Part shown: piece by piece, positions 1 to 8,273 of the stretch
How positions within the stretch are numbered: the first letter of the stretch is position 1
How the letters are laid out: every line of letters starts with the position of its first letter
NCBI GenBank assembly: GCA_028279515.1
Contig: JANQNQ010000001.1
Span: forward strand, 186,001 to 250,000
From: Flavobacteriaceae bacterium
GTDB lineage: Bacteria > Bacteroidota > Bacteroidia > Flavobacteriales > Flavobacteriaceae
Direction: 5' to 3'
DNA: 64,000 nt
Translations under genes and position numbers: made by a program
The notes under the pieces: model-generated
What the model was told of the DNA's origin: nothing
The model's input: only the letters and a program-made list of their open reading frames with translations
Database searches by the model: none

Positions 1-365
1 TCGCATGCCTTTTGCATGGCCATAGCACGTTGAGAAACCAATTTGAGTCCGTCTTCAAAAGACAGTGTGTTGTTGGCAACCAACGCTGAAAATTCGCCTA
101 ATGAATGTCCTGCAACCATATCAGGTTGAAAACTTTCACCAAGAACTTTTGATAGGATAACCGAGTGCAAAAAGATCGCCGGTTGGGTAACCTTTGTTTG
201 TTTGAGGTCTTCGGCAGAACCTTCGAACATAATATCGGTAATATGAAAGCCCAGAATGTCGTTTGCTTTTTCGAACAATTCTTGGGCTAGAGGGGATTTC
301 TCATATAGGTCAAGACCCATTCCGCTGAATTGAGCTCCTTGACCAGGAAAAACATATGCTTTCAT
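1..365 (-). CDS. fabD: Malonyl-CoA:ACP transacylase, N-terminal part (runs off the window)
   Basis: Transfers malonyl groups from CoA to acyl carrier protein for fatty acid synthesis in the cytoplasm. The reverse-strand translation begins MKAYVFPGQGAQFSGMGLDL, the family's FPGQGxQ opening, and at about residue 90 contains GHSLGE, whose Ser is the acyl-carrying nucleophile. Only about 121 residues are inside the window; the family is usually about 290-300. The start is the ATG at 363-365. A good -7 element lies just upstream. Confidence 0.93.
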   Translation of the reverse strand, partial: MKAYVFPGQGAQFSGMGLDLYEKSPLAQELFEKANDILGFHITDIMFEGSAEDLKQTKVTQPAIFLHSVILSKVLGESFQPDMVAGHSLGEFSALVANNTLSFEDGLKLVSQRAMAMQKAC

Positions 366-381
366 TCGTTTAAAATTTAGG

Positions 382-389
382 CAAAAGTA
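382..389 (-). promoter_or_regulatory. Bacteroidota -7 promoter element of fabD
   Basis: Reading the minus strand, TACTTTTG matches the flavobacterial -7 consensus TAnnTTTG exactly, 17 nt before the fabD ATG. I see no convincing -33 TTG at the ideal distance. Confidence 0.5.
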
Positions 390-633
390 CAACAAATGTT
401 AGGAAAGCTCCTAAATAAAAGAAGAGATCCAATTTTTTCAGATTGAATCTCTTCACTGTGGTGTAGCTACGATTAGTAGGGCATTAACTACACGCATCAA
501 CAACATCATTATATACTGGTATCAGTTAACAATCCCAATATACACCCCAGTTTTCGAAATAAAGAAAGAGACACAGTAGCAATATGGCTCATCGATAAAG
601 TGCAAGATTTTGCAGACGAAGTGCAAAGGGCTG
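390..633. other. Gene-free stretch with one hairpin
   Basis: The stretch lies between fructosamine kinase and fabD. The only structure seen is an imperfect 13-bp inverted repeat at 421-433 and 442-454, with one mismatch and a T-rich loop. It could terminate either direction but has no clean T-tract after it. I see no conserved ORF or RNA gene here. Confidence 0.4.
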
Positions 634-1485
634 TTAGCTGTATTTTTGAATAATGCTATTGGCCGAGGGATAATAGCTTCCGCCAAAGAGGTTTACATGC
701 ACCAGTAGATAGTACAGTTGCCAAAGATCCAAACGTTCTTTCCAGTTTTTTTCCAACGGAAAACATTCCGCATAACTATCAAAGAGTATCGCTGAAAAAC
801 CTCCGAATAGATGCATCATGCCTAAGTCAGATTCTCGGTGCATGTAGACAACAGCGGGATCGATCAAACAAGGAAGACCATCCTCTGAGACCATGAAGTT
901 TCCACTCCAAAGATCACCATGTGTCAACGCAGGTTTTTCTTCGGGAATAAGGTGCTCTAAATTTTTAAAGAAAGCATCGGTATTTGCGAATGAAAAGCCC
1001 TTGTCCGCGGCCATGGTCACTTGCGGTAGCAATCGTTCAGCTACGTAAAATGAACTGATGCTCTCGTGTCGTTGGTTTTGTTGCGGTAAACTGCCAATGT
1101 AATTATCGTGATCCAACCCGAAGGTGGCATCGCTATGCTGATGTAATTGTGCTAATTGACGTCCGAATTGTTCCCAAAACGAAGTACTTCGATTCCCCGA
1201 TTCGATATAGGAAAGTAGGAGGAAAGAATGCGATTGAAAAGTGCCAAGCGAAATGGGCTCGGGAATAGTAAAGGTATTGGTGTTTCTGAGTAGTTCAAGG
1301 CCTTTCTTTTCGGCCTCGAACATCCCTGGAAATCGCCGTGCATCATTCACTTTGACTACATATCTATCTTTCTCTGAGGTCAGTAAGAAAACATCGTTTA
1401 TGTCTCCGCCAGAAAGGGGTGCAATACTTGTAATAGAAGCATTGAGTGCTTGACCTAGGTACAGAACAAAATCATCAGAGATCAT
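634..1485 (-). CDS. Fructosamine/ketosamine-3-kinase family protein
   Basis: Probable ATP-dependent kinase that phosphorylates sugar adducts on protein amines, triggering their release (protein deglycation). The 283 residues match the family length. Visible motifs are LSGGDINDVFLL (glycine-rich ATP loop), YVVKVN (ATP-binding Lys), THGDLWSGN (catalytic loop with Asp) and IDPAVVYMHRESDLGMM, the family's DPAxxYGHRExDLA signature. It starts 12 nt after the DHFR fusion gene stops, so the two are probably co-transcribed. Function is assigned by family; the natural substrate is unknown. Confidence 0.88.
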   Translation of the reverse strand: MISDDFVLYLGQALNASITSIAPLSGGDINDVFLLTSEKDRYVVKVNDARRFPGMFEAEKKGLELLRNTNTFTIPEPISLGTFQSHSFLLLSYIESGNRSTSFWEQFGRQLAQLHQHSDATFGLDHDNYIGSLPQQNQRHESISSFYVAERLLPQVTMAADKGFSFANTDAFFKNLEHLIPEEKPALTHGDLWSGNFMVSEDGLPCLIDPAVVYMHRESDLGMMHLFGGFSAILFDSYAECFPLEKNWKERLDLWQLYYLLVHVNLFGGSYYPSANSIIQKYS

Positions 1486-1497
1486 TTCCTTTACATG

Positions 1498-2424
1498 CTA
1501 GACGCGTTCGTAACGCAAGAAGGAAAAATCATAAGGGTGCTTTTCATCCTTGGGATGAAATTCATTGGCTACTTCTTTCCAAACCGAAGGATTGATCTCT
1601 GGGAAGAAGGTGTCGGCTTCAAATGTTTCGTGTACTCTTGTAAGCTCAATTTGGTCTGCAAAGTCCAGTGCCTGTTTGTAAATCTCACCGCCACCTATAA
1701 TAAAAGGTCTCGGGTCGTCTTTAGCGATATCAAGTGCATCTTTTAAAGAGTTGACCACTACTGCATTTTCGGGTTGATAATCGGTCTGTCTGGTGATGAC
1801 CACATTGGTTCTATTTGGAAGCGCTTTGGGCATGGATTCAAAGGTTTTACGACCCATGATCACATGGTGTCCAGCGGTCAAATTCTTGAAATGTTTCAGG
1901 TCATCAGACAAATGCCAGATAAGGTCGTTGTCCTTTCCCAAGGCATTGTTCTCGGCCGCGGCGGCTATGATGGTAATTACTTGAGACTTTTCTACTTTAG
2001 GTACTTCTGTAGTTTTTTGTTGCTCTTTATATGCTTCAGATTCGGCCATCAGTTGCTCTTCGTTTAAGAGCTTGTTCTTCATTTGCTCGATGCGTGTCTC
2101 TTGTTTGGCGACCAACTTTGCCAGTTGCTCTTCTTCCCACTTTTTCCCCATAAATCGTGAGGTAATGAAAACATTGAAAACATGCGCCAAAAGTAAGAGG
2201 ACCCAAATACAAATGGCTAAAACGAACCAGTCTACGCCAAAAGGCTTCACCTCTTCTTTGTATCCAAATACCACATTGAGAAGGATCAATGCAACGGCAC
2301 CGAGCACAAAAAGGATGAAGTGGTAGTACAAACGTTTTTTTTGTTTGATCCTCGTTTGAGCGTTCTTGATAAGTGCCAGTTGGTCCTGATCGATCTTTGG
2401 TGTGTTTTTCTTTTTGAAAAGCAT
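1498..2424 (-). CDS. folA: 2TM-domain / dihydrofolate reductase fusion
   Basis: Two modules in one 308-residue reading frame. Residues 1-115 carry a basic stretch, two hydrophobic segments (about 36-56 and 66-90) and a charged helix, as in flavobacterial 2TM-domain proteins. A charged coiled-coil-like linker follows (about 92-145). Residues about 148-308 are a complete dihydrofolate reductase: ITIIAAAAENNALGKDNDLIWHL, MGRKTFESM, NRTNVVITR, IIGGGEIYK and an ADTFFPEI end. Reduces dihydrofolate to tetrahydrofolate; here it should be tethered to the inner membrane with the enzyme on the cytoplasmic side. The partner enzyme ThyA lies 7 kb away. No internal start is needed and no frameshift is visible, so the fusion looks real. 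Confidence 0.88.
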   Translation of the reverse strand: MLFKKKNTPKIDQDQLALIKNAQTRIKQKKRLYYHFILFVLGAVALILLNVVFGYKEEVKPFGVDWFVLAICIWVLLLLAHVFNVFITSRFMGKKWEEEQLAKLVAKQETRIEQMKNKLLNEEQLMAESEAYKEQQKTTEVPKVEKSQVITIIAAAAENNALGKDNDLIWHLSDDLKHFKNLTAGHHVIMGRKTFESMPKALPNRTNVVITRQTDYQPENAVVVNSLKDALDIAKDDPRPFIIGGGEIYKQALDFADQIELTRVHETFEADTFFPEINPSVWKEVANEFHPKDEKHPYDFSFLRYERV

Positions 2425-2479
2425 AGTATTGAGTACCTTTAACTACCACAAAAATAGCGTTTTTATCTAGATTTTTTAC

Positions 2480-3568
2480 ATGAGCACGTACCAAAACCAA
2501 TTCCCTTTACTTACTGAAAAACTTTACTTTAACACGGCAGCAACAGGCCCGATGCATCGCGATCTTTTAGAATGGAGACGCTCGCATGACCAACAGTATT
2601 TTGAACAAGGAAGCCGCTTTCGTGAGACGCAGCACGACTTTATGGATTCGGTACGAAACGCTGTAGGAGCGTTCTTTTCTTGCCCAAAAGAGCGGGTTGC
2701 CCTTGTGCCTAGTTTCAGCCACGGATTCAATGTGTTGCTCGACGGATTGGCCCCTGGACAAAAGGTGCTTTTGCTAAAAGGGGATTATCCTTCGGTCAAT
2801 TGGCCAGTTGAAGATCGAAACCTTAAAGTGTGTTACGCAGAAATGGATGCGCATCTTGAAGACAACATTCTTAACGCTGTGCGCGCAGAACGCCCTAACA
2901 TCTTGGCGATAAGTTTGGTTCAATACATAAGTGGTATAAAGATATCACTGGATTTTCTGAGAGCGCTCAAGAACGAATTTCCTGAGCTGTTGATGTTGGC
3001 AGATGGTACCCAGTTTTGCGGAACGCAGGCTTTTGACTTCGAAAAATCTCCGATTGATGTGCTCGGAGCCAGTTCTTATAAATGGATGCTGGGTGGCTAT
3101 GGCAACGGATTTATGCTTTTCAAGGAAGAAGCCATTCAAAAGATTCATCCAAAGACCATTGGTTTTAACACAGTGCATTGGCAATACCCAAAAGAGAGCG
3201 CCTCGTTTGTCGGACACTTTCAGCCAGGCCACCAAGATACCTTGAGCTATGGGAGCTTGAAAAAGTCGATCGAGTTTCTCAAGGGCGTCGGGATGCAAAA
3301 GGTTTCCGAAAGGATTCAAGTATTAAGTAGAAAGGCCAAAGCTACATTTGAGGCCCTTGGATTGTTGGATGAGGCAATCGTTTCTCGCGAGCAGCATTCT
3401 TCCATCTTTACCATTAACGGAAGCGATTCTCTTTACGATCATTTGTTGAATAATGGAGTAGTATGTTCAAGAAAGGGAACCGGAATACGTTTCAGTTTTC
3501 ACTTTTATAATACAGAGGAAGAACTTGATCGATTAACGGCAATCTTAGCTGAATATCTTCAAGACTAG
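2480..3568 (+). CDS. Class V aminotransferase-fold PLP enzyme
   Basis: A PLP-dependent enzyme of the cysteine desulfurase/kynureninase-like fold type I group, 362 residues. Visible are YFNTAATGP near the N-terminus (cofactor and substrate pocket), LADGTQFCGT (Asp that holds the pyridine ring) and GASSYKWMLGGYG with the Schiff-base lysine. The conserved catalytic Cys loop of true NifS/SufS is not evident, so desulfurase activity is doubtful. It is divergent from the DHFR fusion with only 55 bp between them. The exact reaction is unknown; a beta-lyase or isomerase role is possible. Confidence 0.75.
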   Translation: MSTYQNQFPLLTEKLYFNTAATGPMHRDLLEWRRSHDQQYFEQGSRFRETQHDFMDSVRNAVGAFFSCPKERVALVPSFSHGFNVLLDGLAPGQKVLLLKGDYPSVNWPVEDRNLKVCYAEMDAHLEDNILNAVRAERPNILAISLVQYISGIKISLDFLRALKNEFPELLMLADGTQFCGTQAFDFEKSPIDVLGASSYKWMLGGYGNGFMLFKEEAIQKIHPKTIGFNTVHWQYPKESASFVGHFQPGHQDTLSYGSLKKSIEFLKGVGMQKVSERIQVLSRKAKATFEALGLLDEAIVSREQHSSIFTINGSDSLYDHLLNNGVVCSRKGTGIRFSFHFYNTEEELDRLTAILAEYLQD

Positions 3569-3723
3569 ATTTTCATTCTCCAAAAAATCATACCCCCATT
3601 TTGTTGATTTTTCAAATTGTCACCCTCTTTTTTATGGGCTTCGCAATTTTTTTGTAAGTGCTTGTTTAAGTGGGTTTTAATGTTTTCATTTATACCCATT
3701 AACAATCTTAAAATTGAAATATC

Positions 3724-4020
3724 ATGGCTATTACAAAACAATATCTTAAGAGCAAACCCGTATGTAAAGTGACGTTTTCTGTACCGGCAAAAGATGCAAA
3801 AAAAGTAGTTGTTGTAGGTGACTTTAACGACTGGAACATCACCGAGAGCAAATTGAGAAAACTAAAAAACGGAACCTTTAAAGGCACTATCAATCTCGAA
3901 AAGGACAAGAGTTATGAATTTAGGTATGTCGTAGACGGCTCGTATACTAATGACGAGGCAGCCGATCGCTACCAATGGAATGATTATGCAGGAACCGAGA
4001 ATGGCGTTCTCGAACTGTAG
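3724..4020 (+). CDS. Isoamylase early-set (CBM48/AMPK-beta-like) domain protein
   Basis: A 98-residue protein made of a single immunoglobulin-like glycogen-binding domain. VVVVGDFNDWNI and KSYEFRYVVDG are the typical family strands carrying the carbohydrate-contacting Trp. It has no catalytic domain and no signal peptide, so it is a free cytoplasmic module, perhaps bound to glycogen or acting as a regulatory subunit. It stands alone, with its own terminator at 4041-4069. Confidence 0.85.
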   Translation: MAITKQYLKSKPVCKVTFSVPAKDAKKVVVVGDFNDWNITESKLRKLKNGTFKGTINLEKDKSYEFRYVVDGSYTNDEAADRYQWNDYAGTENGVLEL

Positions 4021-4040
4021 AGAAGTGAAGTTTTGGAATA

Positions 4041-4069
4041 AAAAACGCTCTCATTTGAGAGCGTTTTTT
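4041..4069. terminator. Bidirectional intrinsic terminator
   Basis: Stem AAAACGCTCTCA / TGAGAGCGTTTT with a short TT loop, A-rich on one side and T-rich on the other. It lies between the convergent CBM48 gene and the T9SS protein gene and can serve both. Confidence 0.85.
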
Positions 4070-4083
4070 ATATGCTTTATTAT

Positions 4084-6822
4084 TTATTTCTTCACAAATT
4101 TAGCCGTGAACTTCTGATTGTTTGCAGCAAGCTGTACAAAATAGAGACCAGGGCTTAAGCCATCGACGTTGATTACTTTTTGATTGTCTAGCGATCCGTT
4201 TAGCACCTGCTTGCCCGTTAGGTCAAGTACTTGATACTTCGGATTGTTCGCTAAAATTTGATCTTCTATCACTAGGTTAATGTCAGACACTACAGGATTT
4301 GGATAATAGTTTAAGTCTCCATTTTCTGTAAAGGACTCAGACGATAATGAGAAGATTGAAGCTTCGTACATTCCGTTACCATGCGTTCCGATCAATAGCT
4401 TGTTGTCAGAAGGACGGTAGGCCATTGAGCTGATCACTGCAAATCCAATATCGTTTGGCGATTGAATCGTCCAATCTACGCTTGTTGGGTCTGTTGTTGC
4501 ATATAGTCCTCTGGCTGTACCTACATAATAAAAGACATCTCCCGCAACTTCTGCGATTGCCGCCGAACGAATCGAGAACGAAGCAAGGTTACGCTCAACC
4601 AAGGTCCATGTTGGTGATGCCGCCGTGGCATTCGATGTCACATAGATGTTATTTACACCATAGTTGGCATACGTTACCATGGCAATATCAGGATTGGTTG
4701 GATGAATCGCGATACCTGTACAGATGTAAGGGAATGTTCGCGTAACACCTGCTGGAGTAATATCTACTGCTGATGAAATGTTAGCCGCATTTTGCGGGTC
4801 ATCCAATCGATAGATTCCTCCGCGATCTCCACCGATCATCAAATAGCTAGTCGCAGCATTATATGTACCTCTTGTAGTTGCCATCGCTTGAATCCTATCT
4901 GTTGGTGTTCCGGTGATTGTTGAGGTAGAACCCATATTGGTCCAAGTACCACTCGTAACAGTAGTTGATGCTGTGGTTCTGTATAACGTATTGAGACCTG
5001 CATAATACAGTGCATTGTTATTATCTGGATCTAAATAAAAATAGGTCACGAATTGACTACCAGATCCTGAAGGTGTAATATTTGTAAAGGTCGGACATGT
5101 TCTGAAAAGGGTTCCGTTTTGAAAGCCTTCAAAGAACGGCACGCAAGCATTGTCTCTTGAAATTCCTACGGCTACACCATCTCCACCAAGGATCAAAGCC
5201 ATGGTCGTAGCATCTGCCAAACCAAAAGTGGTTCCTCCTGCAGTGGTTCCGTTATCTTGAGCACCTCCTATTACACCGTCACTTCCGTTTAGTGGATCCA
5301 TGGCTACGTGATAGTATTGGTACGTTCTGTAGTCATTGTTTATGTTGTTCCAAGCCACAGTTGCAGCGTTAATGTTATCCGTTCTGTGAATCCCTCCGTC
5401 AGTACCAGTAAATAGTACACTTGTATTAAAAGGGTTGAACACTAATGCATGAATATCTGGGTGATGCGTATCGCCACCTCCCGAATCGTACAGTGCGTAA
5501 GAAAGCTCATTGCGGTACCCACCGATTCTGGTGAACGTAGCGTCATTGACAATGTCAGCAATTTTATAGGCATTCGTTCCTCCGATGACCACAAAATCTT
5601 GGTCATCAGGTTTTACGCTTACCACAAGATCGTATCCACCTTGTATGGCGAACGGGTCATTTCCGGCAAGATTGGTGGTTCCTTCATCTGGTAGTTTACT
5701 CGAATAGTCTGTCCATGTCAAAAGGTTGTTGTCATATCTCCAAAGGTCTGCTTCGATGGCACCACCGTTTCCGTTAGCGTAGAGTGCATATAGAATGTCG
5801 TTGTTTGACGGTGCAAGAGCTAGTACAATTCTTCCTACTGCTGACCAGTTAGGAGGTGTGTTTGTTTGTGCAATTCTAGTCCAACCTCCACTTCCTGTGG
5901 CAGAGGTCCAAACACCAGCAATGGTTGAAGTTTGGTTACCACTAAAGGAAGCGTAAGCCCGTCCGGTAGAGGTGTATACAACATCAGAAACGAAAGTACT
6001 CGAGCCCGAAGGATTGTTTAATTCGGTCGTCCAGGTACTACCGTTGTATCGGCTAACCCTTCCGGCAAGTGCTGCAAGAACGTCACCGTTGGTAGGATTT
6101 ACAGCAAGATTGGTCACCAGGTCAAAACGACTGTCAAAGGATTCTTGGGTCGACGCAGTATTTGCGATTTGCGACCAAGTTTGGCCACTGTCTGTCGACT
6201 CCCAAATTCCCTGGCCAAAGAAAAAGGCACCATTGAAGGAAGCACTGTTTCCGAGTGATTCACCCGTACCGTAGTACCATCTGTTTTGATTGCCAGCTCT
6301 TGGATCTTGGACGATGCAAGTAACGTTATGGATTTCGTTGTTAGCAGAGACTTTGGTCCATGTCGCTCCGCCGTCCGTAGTTCGGTATAGTCCACCACTA
6401 ACGCCTCCGGCAAGCATGGTATTTCCGGTGTTGTCCGAAATGTCCACCGCTAGGGCTCGGGTTCTTCCACCTAAATTAGAAGGACCTCTTGAGGTATAGG
6501 TTGCCGACGGCACTCTGCCTGCAAAGGTATTGGGTGCCTGATACGACATGTTGACCTCTTCAATTTTTGCTTCGAGGGGCACTTCTCCGGTTAAGGGATT
6601 TAGCTGTCGATAATACTCGTGCATGAGTCGCGCTTCGTCAAACAAAGCTCTTTCTTCGGGCGTTTTTTTCTTTCCTTTTTGTGTTGGGTTGAATACTTCA
6701 AACTCAACGAGCGAAGGGATGGTTTCAATGGTAGCCTCTCGTTGGTCCAGTATGTAAAATATGGATCCTACTAACAAAAGGGCTACGATCATAACTGAAA
6801 GTCCAGTTTTTCTTGATTTCAT
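4084..6822 (-). CDS. Secreted BNR/sortilin-type beta-propeller protein with T9SS sorting domain
   Basis: A 912-residue exported protein. The N-terminal basic stretch and hydrophobic segment (about 8-26) form a signal anchor or peptide. The body has repeated BNR/Asp-box turns such as GLYRTTDGGATWTKV, GIWESTDSGQTWSQI and GTDGGIHRTDN, as in sialidase/VPS10-like propellers. The C-terminal about 75 residues (YYPNPVVSDINLVI ... YQVLDLTGKQVLNG ... GLYFVQL ... KFVKK) are a type A T9SS sorting domain, so it should cross the outer membrane through the type IX system. No catalytic sialidase arginine triad could be assigned; it may be an adhesin or a scaffold. Confidence 0.87.
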   Translation of the reverse strand: MKSRKTGLSVMIVALLLVGSIFYILDQREATIETIPSLVEFEVFNPTQKGKKKTPEERALFDEARLMHEYYRQLNPLTGEVPLEAKIEEVNMSYQAPNTFAGRVPSATYTSRGPSNLGGRTRALAVDISDNTGNTMLAGGVSGGLYRTTDGGATWTKVSANNEIHNVTCIVQDPRAGNQNRWYYGTGESLGNSASFNGAFFFGQGIWESTDSGQTWSQIANTASTQESFDSRFDLVTNLAVNPTNGDVLAALAGRVSRYNGSTWTTELNNPSGSSTFVSDVVYTSTGRAYASFSGNQTSTIAGVWTSATGSGGWTRIAQTNTPPNWSAVGRIVLALAPSNNDILYALYANGNGGAIEADLWRYDNNLLTWTDYSSKLPDEGTTNLAGNDPFAIQGGYDLVVSVKPDDQDFVVIGGTNAYKIADIVNDATFTRIGGYRNELSYALYDSGGGDTHHPDIHALVFNPFNTSVLFTGTDGGIHRTDNINAATVAWNNINNDYRTYQYYHVAMDPLNGSDGVIGGAQDNGTTAGGTTFGLADATTMALILGGDGVAVGISRDNACVPFFEGFQNGTLFRTCPTFTNITPSGSGSQFVTYFYLDPDNNNALYYAGLNTLYRTTASTTVTSGTWTNMGSTSTITGTPTDRIQAMATTRGTYNAATSYLMIGGDRGGIYRLDDPQNAANISSAVDITPAGVTRTFPYICTGIAIHPTNPDIAMVTYANYGVNNIYVTSNATAASPTWTLVERNLASFSIRSAAIAEVAGDVFYYVGTARGLYATTDPTSVDWTIQSPNDIGFAVISSMAYRPSDNKLLIGTHGNGMYEASIFSLSSESFTENGDLNYYPNPVVSDINLVIEDQILANNPKYQVLDLTGKQVLNGSLDNQKVINVDGLSPGLYFVQLAANNQKFTAKFVKK

Positions 6823-7001
6823 AGTGTAGTAGTTATGTAGTATAGTTTGTGAATTATAAAATTAACAATTATTCGTGCCAAATGGTGTTAAGTAGCTAAC
6901 ATTTAGGGAGTAAATAGTGGATTTTGGGGGTTTTTCCGTTGCGACGTGTAAAAAATCCTACACGAAACGCTATATATTATGCTTAAAGTACTTGTGAGAG
7001 G

Positions 7002-7283
7002 TTACTCTGTAACCGTGACGCCCTTCCAGAAGGCCACATGATTCTTAATGCCTTTGGCAAGCTCACTTACTTCTGGATAAAACCAAGCGGCATCTTGATT
7101 TTGATTTCCGTCAACTTCTATGGTGTAGTAATGCGCTTGACCTTTCCAAGGGCATACGGTATGCGTATTACTGACTTTGAAAAATTCTTTTTTGATACTT
7201 TCATGCGGAAAGTAATGATTGTTTTCGACCACTACGGTGTTGTCGCTTTCGGCAATAACTTGGTCGTTCCAGATAGCTTTCAT
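7002..7283 (-). CDS. DUF427 domain-containing protein
   Basis: A 93-residue single-domain protein of the DUF427 family (KAIWNDQVIAESDNTVVVE, YFP, TVCPWKGQAHYYTI, AAWFYPEV). An in-frame TTG lies 6 nt further up, but the ATG at 7281-7283 overlaps the egtD stop codon as ATGA, which indicates translational coupling and decides the start. As the third gene of the egtB-egtD unit it may assist or extend that pathway; the biochemical role of the family is unknown to me. Confidence 0.85.
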   Translation of the reverse strand: MKAIWNDQVIAESDNTVVVENNHYFPHESIKKEFFKVSNTHTVCPWKGQAHYYTIEVDGNQNQDAAWFYPEVSELAKGIKNHVAFWKGVTVTE

Positions 7284-8260
7284 ATACAATGCAATTTTTT
7301 GGTAAATACGTAATTCTTATAGTAATTGTCGTTATCTGTGAAACTTCTTACAATTTCTAAAGAAGCCTCACTTGCTAACCACCTCACCACCTTGTCATCA
7401 TATTTTTGGGAGATCTCGGTGTGTATGGTCTCCCATTGATCAAATGAGATTTCGAGATTCATTTTTTTGATGCCCACTTTTTGTGCCTCGGTCGCGACCA
7501 GATAGCTTTTGGCAGTGCCGCTCTCTGGATCATAGGTTTCCCAATGCATAAACTTCTCTAGGTCGAAATTAGCGTCTAATTCTCGATTGATCCGGGTGAG
7601 GACATTTTTGTTAAAGGCTGCCGTTACTCCGGTTGGATCATTGTAGGCGTTTAAAATGGTCTGCGGATGTTTTTTCTGGTCGAAACCCATAAATAACAGG
7701 TCGCCAGCGTTCATACTTTCTTGTATACTTCGCAAGAATTCAATGGCGCGATCGTGCAGCAAATTTCCTATGTTGGAGCCTAATACCATGATGACCTTTT
7801 TACGTTCGTTGAACTTAGAAAGACGGTCAAGGACTTCAAAGTATGTGCCTTGTTGAGGCTTTACTTTGATACCGGGCAACTCTTGGTGCAATGCCAATTC
7901 TAGTTTGTCTAATGCATTTTGACTGATATCAATTGGAAGATATTCAAAGTCCATTTCTTGTTGGAGTAGGTGGGATAACAAGACCTTGGTCTTTTTTCCG
8001 TCACCAGCACCCAATTCAATGAGGTCAAACCCTTGCGGAGCGGCAAATGCAGATGTAATGGCTTCTTTATGTAACTCGAAAATATCGTATTCGGCGTTGG
8101 TCAAATAGTACTCTGGAAGCGCCATGATGTCCTGAAAAAGCTTATCGCCAATTTCGTCATAGAAGTATTTAGAGTACAAATATTTTGGGTATGAAGAGAG
8201 TCCATTATAGACATCTTCTTCAAATGTTGTTGTCAATAAAGTCTGGTTTTCTGTTTCCAT
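7280..8260 (-). CDS. egtD: L-histidine N-alpha-methyltransferase
   Basis: SAM-dependent trimethylation of histidine to hercynine, the first step of ergothioneine synthesis. The 326-residue length and motifs fit EgtD: YPKYLYSKYFYDEIGDKLFQDI, LPEYYLTNAEYDI, DLIELGAGDGKKTKVLL (SAM-binding glycine loop), GSNIGNL and the C-terminal RWLASE region. It follows egtB by 13 nt and overlaps the DUF427 gene by 4 nt. Confidence 0.92.
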   Translation of the reverse strand: METENQTLLTTTFEEDVYNGLSSYPKYLYSKYFYDEIGDKLFQDIMALPEYYLTNAEYDIFELHKEAITSAFAAPQGFDLIELGAGDGKKTKVLLSHLLQQEMDFEYLPIDISQNALDKLELALHQELPGIKVKPQQGTYFEVLDRLSKFNERKKVIMVLGSNIGNLLHDRAIEFLRSIQESMNAGDLLFMGFDQKKHPQTILNAYNDPTGVTAAFNKNVLTRINRELDANFDLEKFMHWETYDPESGTAKSYLVATEAQKVGIKKMNLEISFDQWETIHTEISQKYDDKVVRWLASEASLEIVRSFTDNDNYYKNYVFTKKLHCI

Positions 8261-8273
8261 GCGAGTTTTGTCG

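Noticed and set aside
2480..3568. Class V PLP enzyme as a possible EgtE of the ergothioneine pathway
   Set aside because: It is 5 kb away on the opposite strand and shares no operon with egtBD; sequence alone does not support it.
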